DNA of 38,576 nucleotides from assembly GCA_002731795.1 (NCBI GenBank), contig PCCQ01000023.1, forward strand, positions 16,755 through 55,330, read 5' to 3'. The stretch comes from Fidelibacterota bacterium (GTDB taxonomy: Bacteria > Fidelibacterota > Marinisomatia > SCGC-AAA003-L08 > D37C17). The notes under the pieces are model-generated. The model was not told the DNA's origin. It saw only the letters and a list, made by a program, of their open reading frames with translations, and ran no database searches. Each line of letters begins with the position of its first letter. The stretch's first letter is position 1. A program made the position numbers and the translations under genes. Below are positions 8,806 to 16,944 of the stretch, in pieces.

Positions 8806-10209
8806 TTATTTAAACCTTATCCTAGGATCAATTATTGCATAGGTTATATCAGATATCAGATTACCGATCAATAGTATGACAACCTGTATTGCAAGAGCTC
8901 CCATCATAATGCTATAATCTTTATCTATTAGAGCATTAAATCCTAAAAGCCCAATTCCATCTATACCAAAAGTTTTTTCGATTAGATAGCTGCCTGCAAG
9001 AAAAATTCCAATCGAGGATCCAATACCTGTAGCAAGTGGAATTAGTGAATTTCTTACAGCATGGAAAAATATAACTCTTTTTTCAGATAAACCTTTTGCA
9101 AAAGCTGTTCTAACATAATCTTGATTTAGATTTTCCATTAATGAGTTTTTCATAAGCACAGTCATTGTAGCAAAGCTTCCAACCATATAGCACACAATAG
9201 GTAAAAATGCATGATGAATTTGATCCTTTATTTTTCCCCAAAGTGATAATTCTGAAAAATCTGGTGAGCGCCATCCATGAAGTGGAAAAATATCTCCTCC
9301 AAAGTAAGATAATAATAAAACTCCTAAAGCATATCCAGGTATTGAATATCCTGTAAAAACTATAATACTAGATAAAACATCAAATCTTTTTCCATGCTTT
9401 AATGCCTTTAGAATTCCTAGCGGTATACATATTAAATAAACCAGAATTAAACTTGTAAATCCAAAAAAAATCGATATATGCATTCTTTCTGCGATAAGTG
9501 TTGAAACATTTTTCCCTTTTTTCTCAGAGTAACCTAAGAACCCCTGAAAAATCCCATTAAACTCTTTTTTTACCAAGGTCACAGTATTATCAGAATTAAC
9601 TTTTTCTAAATCCCAATTTGAAAAATACCATGTTGATATTAACTCATGACTTGGGAGTTCTTGATATTCATTTTGAAAAAATATGTATTTATCAAAATCA
9701 AAATTTTCATCAGTTTGAAGTCTACTAACATCAGGTAAACTATATTTGAGGCCAGCGCCACTTTCTATGATGTTATAAGAGATATTATTATTTTTGTCAA
9801 CTTCAGATTCTACTAAAATATATTTTTGTAATTGTTTTTTTGAGTTTTCATTTATTTGTACAAAATCAACTGTTTCTCTAAAGTGCTTTCCAATTACTGC
9901 AGTTTCTCTTTTATATTCTTTAGGGAAAACACCAAGCCATATCAAGTATCTAATAATTATTGGTTTATCTAAGCCATATTGCATTCGTAAATCTTCAAGT
10001 ATATCTGGAGATAATTCTGAGCTATTTCCAATTAAATCCGATGACATTGAAACTCCACTTTCTGAAGTTGCATTTGCGCTTTTTAGCTGTGCAACAGCTC
10101 TTTCAAATGGACCATCTGGTGCTACTTGAAGAATGAAAAATACCATAAATGTTATTCCAAGAAATGTTGGAATCATTAAAAGTAATCTTCTTATAATATA
10201 TTGAAACAT
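8806..10209 (-). CDS. yejB: Peptide ABC transporter permease, YejB-like, with enlarged loop
   Basis: Inner-membrane permease starting MFQYIIRRLLLMIPTFLGIT. The stretch ILQVAPDGPFERAVAQ and the glycine-rich permease end (GIDGIGLLGFNALIDKDY, then the C-terminal DPRIRFK) match the YejB branch of the family. The coupling-loop region reads VRTAFAKGLSEKRVIFFHAVRNSL. At 467 residues it is about 100 longer than E. coli YejB. The extra sequence lies at about residues 96-218, between membrane segments 1 and 2, and is hydrophilic, so it should face the periplasm. Its stop lies four bases behind the binding-protein gene in the operon order. The loop could dock the substrate-binding lipoprotein. Confidence 0.9.
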   Translation of the reverse strand: MFQYIIRRLLLMIPTFLGITFMVFFILQVAPDGPFERAVAQLKSANATSESGVSMSSDLIGNSSELSPDILEDLRMQYGLDKPIIIRYLIWLGVFPKEYKRETAVIGKHFRETVDFVQINENSKKQLQKYILVESEVDKNNNISYNIIESGAGLKYSLPDVSRLQTDENFDFDKYIFFQNEYQELPSHELISTWYFSNWDLEKVNSDNTVTLVKKEFNGIFQGFLGYSEKKGKNVSTLIAERMHISIFFGFTSLILVYLICIPLGILKALKHGKRFDVLSSIIVFTGYSIPGYALGVLLLSYFGGDIFPLHGWRSPDFSELSLWGKIKDQIHHAFLPIVCYMVGSFATMTVLMKNSLMENLNQDYVRTAFAKGLSEKRVIFFHAVRNSLIPLATGIGSSIGIFLAGSYLIEKTFGIDGIGLLGFNALIDKDYSIMMGALAIQVVILLIGNLISDITYAIIDPRIRFK

Positions 10210-10213
10210 TTAT

Positions 10214-12124
10214 CTAGTTTAAATTTTTGTAGAAATCTACAATTTCGTTTTCGATTGGTATTTTGATACTATTATCTTTTCTTGCTTCAATGAGTTTATT
10301 TTTTTTGATTGGGTCTATCCACCAGTAGGAGATTGGAGATAGCCAATTGCCACTATAGCCGATTCCATGTTCAGGCATACCAAATTTATCCCAATTTAAA
10401 CATCTATATCCGTAAGGTGCACCCCAGCCAAAAGCCCAATGATATTCTTTTGAGGCAATTTCATCAATTTTTTGAAGAATTTTAACTCTTTCGTCCATAT
10501 TCCAATTTGTATTGTAATCATCAATTAAATTATCAATTTCAGGATTTGCCATTCCTGTAACATTTGTAACATCAAGTTGCTTTGAATATTTAGAATGAAG
10601 CATGCCCTCAGGACTGGGTAGGAGTGAACCGGTCCATCCAGCAAATTGAACTTGAAATTTTCTATCCATCAATTTTTCAAATGGATTTTGTAACACCACA
10701 AGATTAATTTTTATCCCAATTTCTTCAAGATCTTTAACTAATGGATTAAAAATTCGATCCCAACCTGTATTGATATAAAAGTTTTCAATTTCAAAATATT
10801 CCCCATCTTTTGATAGTAATTTATCCCCAGGTTTTTTCGTCCAACCAGCCTCCTTTAATAGTTCAAGAGCAAGATCAGGATTAAAATCCTGCGCAGGGTT
10901 ATCAGGATTCGCATACTTACTTCTAGGAAACCATGAATTTTTTCGAACATACTCATGATAAAATAATTTATCCATAAGTTTCTCTACATCCCATAAATGA
11001 CAAAAAGCTTTTCTTACTTTAATATCATCAAAAGGAGCTTCGAGAGTATTAAACGCCAGGCCACCTACGCCTGCAGGAAGAAAATTAATAAACTTCTTTC
11101 TTTGAATAAGTCCCCTTTCAATTTCTGGATATTCAGCGGCTACAAACTTCTCTGCCCACCATTGAGCTCTTGAGACCATGTATGTATCATAATCACCCGC
11201 AAAAAAACGTTCGACTTCTTGATTTTCATCATTGATAAAAATAAACTCCAAAACATCAAAGTTATATAATCCTGTATTTCTATAGTGATTTGCTGCCCAA
11301 TAATCTCGCTTTCGATCTAGAACTACCAAGCCATTATTTTCCTGAGTGGTTCTTTGATTATTTAAAAGATAAGGACCGGATCCAGGCATCATTTCGAACT
11401 GATATGCATCTATATATTCTGCTCCAGTAGTTTTATTTAAATAATATGAAGGGTATACCATTATACTAGAAAAACTATATAAATTTCTCCATTCAGTTTT
11501 TTTAGCTTTTACGCTCACGATATATTTGCTTTTGGCTTCTGGCATATTGAATTTCTCACTCCAAAAAGTATACACATTTGGATCGCCATGACCTTCATCG
11601 ATAAGAATTTTATAGGTGGCTACAACATCTTCAGCGGTTACTTCTTTCCCATCAGAAAATCTCGCCCTAGGATCTATTCTAAATAAAAAAGTCAATGAAT
11701 CCGATTCTACTTTCCAGTGAGTTGCTAGGGCTGGTTCTAGTTTGAAAGTTTCAGAATCAAACGTTAATAGTGGCTCATAAATTAAGCTTTCAAGGGCACT
11801 ATTAAATTGCGATCTAGTCTCTTTACCAAATGCTCTTAGAGTATTTGGAAAAACCATATCAGCTAAAAATCTTAGAGTGTCACCTTTCACTGCATTCGCA
11901 TCTCCTGAAATATTTGGAGATAAGTTTGTAGTCCAACCCTGACTCTCAGCAATACTCTCAAAACCAAATCCCCCATCAGCTTTAGAATCAGATAAGGATT
12001 GACCTTGCTCTTGGTATTTATTTGATGTATCAAACTTTTTATACACCTTCTGATCATCACTATTGCAGGCAATAGTAAATAAAATTGCTATAGATATAAA
12101 AACTAACTTTAAATTAAATCGCAT
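10214..12124 (-). CDS. yejA: Peptide-binding lipoprotein, family 5 solute-binding protein, YejA-like
   Basis: First gene of the importer operon. Signal peptide MRFNLKLVFISIAILF runs into a lipobox (FTIAC), so the protein should be lipid-anchored. The family 5 (OppA/DppA) fold is recognisable: ALATHWKV...RIDPRARFSDGKEVTAEDV near residues 130-165, and GLAFNTLEAPFDDIKVRKAF around 350-370. The spacing and the strongly aromatic ligand region resemble YejA. It is preceded by an AGGAGA ribosome binding site (minus strand, near 12130) and shares a 136-bp divergent promoter region with tldD. It should bind oligopeptides or peptide conjugates; the exact ligand is unknown. Confidence 0.9.
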   Translation of the reverse strand: MRFNLKLVFISIAILFTIACNSDDQKVYKKFDTSNKYQEQGQSLSDSKADGGFGFESIAESQGWTTNLSPNISGDANAVKGDTLRFLADMVFPNTLRAFGKETRSQFNSALESLIYEPLLTFDSETFKLEPALATHWKVESDSLTFLFRIDPRARFSDGKEVTAEDVVATYKILIDEGHGDPNVYTFWSEKFNMPEAKSKYIVSVKAKKTEWRNLYSFSSIMVYPSYYLNKTTGAEYIDAYQFEMMPGSGPYLLNNQRTTQENNGLVVLDRKRDYWAANHYRNTGLYNFDVLEFIFINDENQEVERFFAGDYDTYMVSRAQWWAEKFVAAEYPEIERGLIQRKKFINFLPAGVGGLAFNTLEAPFDDIKVRKAFCHLWDVEKLMDKLFYHEYVRKNSWFPRSKYANPDNPAQDFNPDLALELLKEAGWTKKPGDKLLSKDGEYFEIENFYINTGWDRIFNPLVKDLEEIGIKINLVVLQNPFEKLMDRKFQVQFAGWTGSLLPSPEGMLHSKYSKQLDVTNVTGMANPEIDNLIDDYNTNWNMDERVKILQKIDEIASKEYHWAFGWGAPYGYRCLNWDKFGMPEHGIGYSGNWLSPISYWWIDPIKKNKLIEARKDNSIKIPIENEIVDFYKNLN

Positions 12125-12260
12125 AATTTCTCCTAAATGTCCTATAATAATATGGAATGGCCTAAACTTAATAATATCTTTTTAATTCTCGAAGATTAAA
12201 AACAGATAGAATGATAAGTATTAAATATTTAAATTATTTCAACATTAATAGGGTGATTTT
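12125..12260. promoter_or_regulatory. Divergent promoter region, importer operon / tldD
   Basis: 136 AT-rich bases separate the start codons of the YejA-like gene (minus) and tldD (plus). Both transcription units must start here or nearby. On the minus strand TATTAT occurs a short way before the AGGAGA site and is a possible -10 element. I cannot assign a clear -10/-35 pair for tldD. The shared region allows, but does not prove, co-regulation. Confidence 0.5.
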
Positions 12261-13682
12261 ATGAATTTAGTTGAGATTATAAGCAAAATAGATTTAGATG
12301 CTGAATGGTTTGGTTTAAGAGAGTACAAGGAAAACACTACATACCATGTTATAAGAGATAAAAATCCATTATCCAATGAGACTTCAATAGACCATGGTAT
12401 TATGGTTGAGGTGCTAAAAAATGGTCAGTTTGGATATTGCGCTACTTCAGATTTATCATTAAGTGGAATTCAGCGTGCAGCCACAACTGCACAAGAGAGT
12501 GCACTAAGAGCTTCAAAATATTCTGTATTTTCGTTTGAAAGCAATGTTCGTCCGAAGTCTAAAGGTGAATATTTAACTCCGCTAGAATTACCTTTTGATT
12601 CGTTAAGCGCTGGAGAGATAAATGATATTCTTATGAAGGCGAATGATTGGTTATTAAATGATAGTAGAATCATGTCTGTTTCAGCTATGGCAATGTTAGT
12701 TGAAACAACTATTAACTATGCTTGCTCAAATGGTAGCGACATTCATCAAAAAATTAATATTGTTGGTTCTGACTATTCTGCTACTGCAAAAAATGGTCAA
12801 ATTATACAAACTAGAACAGATGGAAGGTCCGGCAACCAAATGGGACTTGAAAGATTTAATCAGGATTTAGTTAGAGAAAAATGCAATAAGGTTTCCTCAC
12901 AAGTCATTGAGCTCATTGAAGCTGAACAATGTCCCACAGGTGAAATGTCTTTGGTCCTAGCGCCAGACCAAATGATGTTACAAATTCATGAAAGCATTGG
13001 TCATCCTCTAGAAATAGATAGAATTCTTGGTGATGAAAGAAATTATGCAGGGTGGAGTTTTGTACAGCTTGAAGATTTTGGTAAACTGCAGTACGGATCT
13101 GACTTAATGAACGTTACTTTTGATCCTACTATCTCAAATGAAATGGCATCATATGGTTTTGATGATGGTGGTTTTAAAGCTAGTAAAGAGCACCTCATTA
13201 AGGATGGTGTTTTATTGCGGGGTTTAGGAGCGCTTGAAAGTCAGGAAAGGAGTGAAGTCCCAGCTGTAGCAAACTTTAGATCCTGCTCATGGAATCGTGC
13301 ACCAATTGATAGAATGGCAAATTTAAACTTAGAAGCTGGAGATTCAAGTTTTGAAGATATTATATCTTCTGTTGAGTATGGTGTTTATATGGAAACAAAT
13401 CGCTCATGGTCAATAGATGACTATAGAAATAAATTTCAATTTGGATCAGAGTACGGGAAATTAATTGAAAATGGAAAAATAACTAAAACTCTAAGAGATC
13501 CAAATTACAGAGCAATTACTGTTCCATTTTGGAACAGCCTTTCAAAAGTTGGAGACGAATCCACTTTTGAAGTTCATGGCACTCCAAATTGTGGTAAAGG
13601 AGAGCCCAATCAGGTAATTAGAGTTGGACATGCATCTCCAATTTGTTTATTTGATAACATCCAAGTATTTGGTGGAGCATAG
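12261..13682 (+). CDS. tldD: TldD-type metalloprotease subunit
   Basis: 473-residue protein of the TldD/PmbA family. The HExxxH zinc motif is intact as HESIGH (residues 243-248), followed by the family's glycine- and acid-rich region. TldD is the catalytic half of a cytoplasmic heterodimer with TldE/PmbA; the E. coli pair degrades unfolded or small peptides and takes part in processing peptide antibiotics such as microcin B17. The gene is followed nine bases later by its partner. The start is preceded by a weak AGGGTGA site. It stands divergent to the peptide importer, which fits a role in opening imported peptides, though that link is inferred. Confidence 0.9.
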   Translation: MNLVEIISKIDLDAEWFGLREYKENTTYHVIRDKNPLSNETSIDHGIMVEVLKNGQFGYCATSDLSLSGIQRAATTAQESALRASKYSVFSFESNVRPKSKGEYLTPLELPFDSLSAGEINDILMKANDWLLNDSRIMSVSAMAMLVETTINYACSNGSDIHQKINIVGSDYSATAKNGQIIQTRTDGRSGNQMGLERFNQDLVREKCNKVSSQVIELIEAEQCPTGEMSLVLAPDQMMLQIHESIGHPLEIDRILGDERNYAGWSFVQLEDFGKLQYGSDLMNVTFDPTISNEMASYGFDDGGFKASKEHLIKDGVLLRGLGALESQERSEVPAVANFRSCSWNRAPIDRMANLNLEAGDSSFEDIISSVEYGVYMETNRSWSIDDYRNKFQFGSEYGKLIENGKITKTLRDPNYRAITVPFWNSLSKVGDESTFEVHGTPNCGKGEPNQVIRVGHASPICLFDNIQVFGGA

Positions 13683-13691
13683 GAGAAAATC

Positions 13692-15014
13692 ATGAAAGAA
13701 TATTTTTTTAATATATCAGAAAAAGTAATTAACACCTTATCTAATGATGAGCATTTGACTATATCTATAAACGGTGAAAACAGTGAATTCATTAGAATTA
13801 ATAATGCAAAGGTAAGACAAATTGGGACGGTAGCTGATGCATCGATGGGTATGGAATTGATAAAAAATAATCGTAAAGTTCAAATATCTTTTACTATTCA
13901 AAGAGATATGGAAAAAGATTATAAGATTATAATTGATTATTTAGATACAATGCGGAAAAATATTGTATCCTTACCTGAAGACCCTCTTTGTGTTTTACCA
14001 GAGAATCATGGTTCTTTAGATGAAGAATATACTGGACATCTTTTAAATCCAAAAGAATCAGTAGATGCTTTGTTGCCAGTTATGAGTGGCGTTGACTTAA
14101 TTGGGATATGGGCTTCCGGAGATGTTTTTGTAGGTAATACAAATAGTGCAGGGCAAAAAAATTGGTTTTCTACTGAAACATTCTCGCTTGACTATTCATT
14201 GATTAATCCATTGAAAAAAATGGTTAAAGAGACATATGCTGGAACTCATTGGGATCAAAATGATTACGAATCATTTATTAATTCATCCAAAGAAAAATTA
14301 TCTATGCTAAATGAAAAATCTAGAAAGATTAAGCCAGGTTCATATCGAACCTATATTGCTTCAGCTGGTGTATCTGATCTTATTGATATGTTTTCTTGGG
14401 GTGGAGTAAGTGAAAATTCTATAAGGAAAGGGCGTAGCTCATTTATTAAAATGAGAGATGAAGGTAAATCGTTATCTCCATGTTTTTCTTTAAAAGAAGA
14501 TTTTTCATCTGGGACTGTACCTCGATTTAATAGTAATGGAGAAATATCAGATATTGAATTGCCTCTTATTATCGATGGCGCATTAAAAAATACTTTAATC
14601 TCAACTAGAACTGCTAATGAGTATAATCTTTCGACCAATTTTGCTTCCCAGGGGGAATACCTTAGATCTCCAGTTATGAAAGAAGGTCTTGTTGAAGAAC
14701 AAGACATTTTAAAGGAACTAAATACAGGTGTCTATTTATCGAATCTTCATTATCTGAATTGGAGTGATCAGCTTGGAGGTAGGGTGACTGGTATGACTAG
14801 GTATGCTTGTTTTTGGGTTGAAGATGGTGAAATAATATCGCCTATTGATGATATGAGATTTGATGATACGATATATAATTTCTTTGGTGATAAGTTAGAG
14901 TCAGTTACTAGCAAATCAAGATTAAATCCAAGTGTTGGAACATATGGTGGAAGAAATTTAGGTGGAGTTCACTGTCCAGGTATCATTTTAAAATCTTTTG
15001 AACTAACTCTTTAA
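13692..15014 (+). CDS. pmbA: TldE/PmbA-type protease partner
   Basis: 440-residue TldD/PmbA-family protein. It lacks the HExxxH motif seen in the neighbouring TldD, as expected for the non-catalytic TldE/PmbA half. Family features include the C-terminal region GRVTGMTRYACFWVEDGEII and the closing GGVHCPGIILKSFEL. The start follows an AGGAGAAAATC ribosome binding site. With TldD it should form the substrate tunnel of the protease. Spacing of nine bases indicates one transcript. Confidence 0.9.
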   Translation: MKEYFFNISEKVINTLSNDEHLTISINGENSEFIRINNAKVRQIGTVADASMGMELIKNNRKVQISFTIQRDMEKDYKIIIDYLDTMRKNIVSLPEDPLCVLPENHGSLDEEYTGHLLNPKESVDALLPVMSGVDLIGIWASGDVFVGNTNSAGQKNWFSTETFSLDYSLINPLKKMVKETYAGTHWDQNDYESFINSSKEKLSMLNEKSRKIKPGSYRTYIASAGVSDLIDMFSWGGVSENSIRKGRSSFIKMRDEGKSLSPCFSLKEDFSSGTVPRFNSNGEISDIELPLIIDGALKNTLISTRTANEYNLSTNFASQGEYLRSPVMKEGLVEEQDILKELNTGVYLSNLHYLNWSDQLGGRVTGMTRYACFWVEDGEIISPIDDMRFDDTIYNFFGDKLESVTSKSRLNPSVGTYGGRNLGGVHCPGIILKSFELTL

Positions 15015-15027
15015 TACAATTAGTGTC

Positions 15028-16341
15028 ATGAATTTAATACCTATCATTATAATGATTAATGCTGTGTTCTCATATTGTGCAACTTTTGAAGTTGATATTT
15101 CTAATGCTGAAATCCCAGATGGTAATTTTATAGTTTTAATGAATGGATCATGGAATAGCTGGGGTTGGGGCTATCAGTTAGATGAAAGTGACGATGCTAA
15201 CATATATTCTGGTACATTTTGTGGATTTGAAAATGGAGAATATCAGTACATTCATTCTATTACTGGTGATTTTGACTCTTGGTCAGGCTGGGGTTTAATT
15301 GGAAATCCACCTTTAGCTTCAGATTGTGATTTTAATCCTAATGATAGCTATCAAAACTATGGATTTACAATAAATGGAAGTGATGTAGTAAATCAATTAA
15401 ATTCATGGAATTGCTGTGGAGTAAATGAATGTTCAGATTGGGATGGATGTAATTCTGGCGCGCTACAAACTGATCAATCATATTTATATGGAAGATTTGA
15501 AGTAAGAATGAAATCCGCAGACGGAGACGGACTAGTAAGTTCATTCTTCACTTATAATACCAATTGGGATTCTGGATTAGGTAACTTGAATTGGAATGAA
15601 ATTGATATTGAAATGACTGGAAACCGTGATAGTACTGTACAATTTACAACTCATCATCCAGGAACCCCAAATTCATGGTCATATGGTGAGATAATAGATG
15701 TTGATTTTAATCCTCATGAAAGTTTTCATGATTATGCATTTGAATGGACTCCAGATTATATTGCATGGTTTGTAGATGGAGATGAAGTTTATTCCCAGGG
15801 AATATCTATTGTTGATGATATGAATTTTTCTCAAAAAATTATGATGAATTTATGGCCAGCTGTTTGGGAAAGTTGGGTTGGGACTTGGGATGAAAACGAT
15901 ACTCCTAAGCATGCCTATTATGATCATGTAAAATATTATAGTTATAACCCCGGATTGGGAGACTATGGTACTAATAATAATTTTTCATTATTATGGGAAG
16001 ATGACTTTAATCATTTTAATCAAATTATTTGGGAAGATAACTCTAGCGGTTCTTTCAATGGGAATCTATGTTCTTTTAATCCACAAAATACAAACTATTA
16101 CAATGGCTATTTAATTTTAAGTTTAACTGATATTAATGATGATATTAATTGCAATGAAGTTAATGGTGACTTTAATTATGATAATACTTTAGATGTTATA
16201 GATCTTGTTACTGTTGTTAATTCTATATTATCATCAACATCAATTGAATTATGTCAATTTTTAGCTATAGATCACGATAGCAATGACTCTGTAGATGTTT
16301 TGGATATCATTCATTTTTTAAATGAAATTATTGGTAGCTAA
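15028..16341 (+). CDS. Secreted GH16 beta-glucanase (circularly permuted, Fibrobacter lichenase type) with dockerin tail
   Basis: A signal peptide (MNLIPIIIMINAVFSYC) leads to a small beta domain (about residues 19-115, perhaps carbohydrate binding). The glycoside hydrolase family 16 core follows: LYGRFEVRMK at 154, catalytic EIDIE at 191-195, FEWTPDYIAWFVDG at 238, MMNLWP at 272. The segment that is N-terminal in Bacillus lichenases (DFN..W, C.F.PQN, NGYLILSLTD) lies after the core, at residues 318-368, joined by a PGLGDYGTNN linker. This is the order of the naturally circularly permuted lichenase of Fibrobacter succinogenes. Residues 378-436 are a dockerin-like pair of calcium repeats (DFNYDNTLDVIDL, DHDSNDSVDVLDI). 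It should hydrolyse mixed-linkage or beta-1,3-glucan outside the cell. Its end overlaps algH by four bases, tail to tail. Confidence 0.9.
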   Translation: MNLIPIIIMINAVFSYCATFEVDISNAEIPDGNFIVLMNGSWNSWGWGYQLDESDDANIYSGTFCGFENGEYQYIHSITGDFDSWSGWGLIGNPPLASDCDFNPNDSYQNYGFTINGSDVVNQLNSWNCCGVNECSDWDGCNSGALQTDQSYLYGRFEVRMKSADGDGLVSSFFTYNTNWDSGLGNLNWNEIDIEMTGNRDSTVQFTTHHPGTPNSWSYGEIIDVDFNPHESFHDYAFEWTPDYIAWFVDGDEVYSQGISIVDDMNFSQKIMMNLWPAVWESWVGTWDENDTPKHAYYDHVKYYSYNPGLGDYGTNNNFSLLWEDDFNHFNQIIWEDNSSGSFNGNLCSFNPQNTNYYNGYLILSLTDINDDINCNEVNGDFNYDNTLDVIDLVTVVNSILSSTSIELCQFLAIDHDSNDSVDVLDIIHFLNEIIGS

Positions 16342-16889
16342 GCTAAGCCAGATTGACCAGATATATTATTAAAGTTTACGTCAAAATTTGATGTCGCAAT
16401 TTTCCATTTATCTTTATGAGTTTTAGAAAAAATTAAATCTTTTGAACTTGGCATAATAATCCAATCCCCATTATCAAGTTCTTGCTCAAGCTGTCCCGCA
16501 TCCCATCCAGAATAACCCATGATTAATCTAAACTGACTTGGACCATTCCCATTTTTTATATCATTGATTATATCTTTGCTATATGATAATGCGGTAGTAT
16601 TTTCAATTATCATGGTTTCATTTTTTTTATAATTACAATCATGAAGAATAAAGCCTTTTTCAGGAGACACTGGCCCACCAAAATATACATTATAACTTTC
16701 ATTAGTCGTTAAAAGTCCAAAATCATTTAGAATATCTTTGTTTTGATTTCCTTCTAATGGCTTATTTATTATAAGTCCCATTGTACCTTCTTGATTATGT
16801 TCACAAATATATATGACACTTCGACCAAATATTGGATCGTGGCTTAAATGTGGCATATTAATTAAAAATGAATTTGAAAGATTTTTCAT
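16338..16889 (-). CDS. AlgH/YqgE family protein (UPF0301)
   Basis: 183 residues, the usual length of the family. It has the typical opening (MPHLSHDPIFGRSVIYICEH), GTMGLIINKPL, the FGGPVSPEKGFILHD motif and the GYSGWDAGQLEQEL motif. The family is widespread and cytoplasmic; its biochemical role is not settled (first linked to alginate regulation in Pseudomonas). It stands alone on the minus strand between plus-strand genes, with a 55-bp divergent gap to the next lipoprotein gene. Confidence 0.93.
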   Translation of the reverse strand: MKNLSNSFLINMPHLSHDPIFGRSVIYICEHNQEGTMGLIINKPLEGNQNKDILNDFGLLTTNESYNVYFGGPVSPEKGFILHDCNYKKNETMIIENTTALSYSKDIINDIKNGNGPSQFRLIMGYSGWDAGQLEQELDNGDWIIMPSSKDLIFSKTHKDKWKIATSNFDVNFNNISGQSGLA

Positions 16890-16944
16890 GCTTTAATTCT
16901 ACAATTTGTTGTTAAAATATTAAAGAAAAATATTAAGTTCTAAT

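Noticed and set aside
12137-12199. A 20-codon plus-strand ORF (MSYNNMEWPKLNNIFLILED) between the importer and tldD, considered as a peptide precursor.
   Set aside because: It has no ribosome binding site, overlaps the leader of the divergent gene and has no precursor-like features. A chance ORF is more likely.
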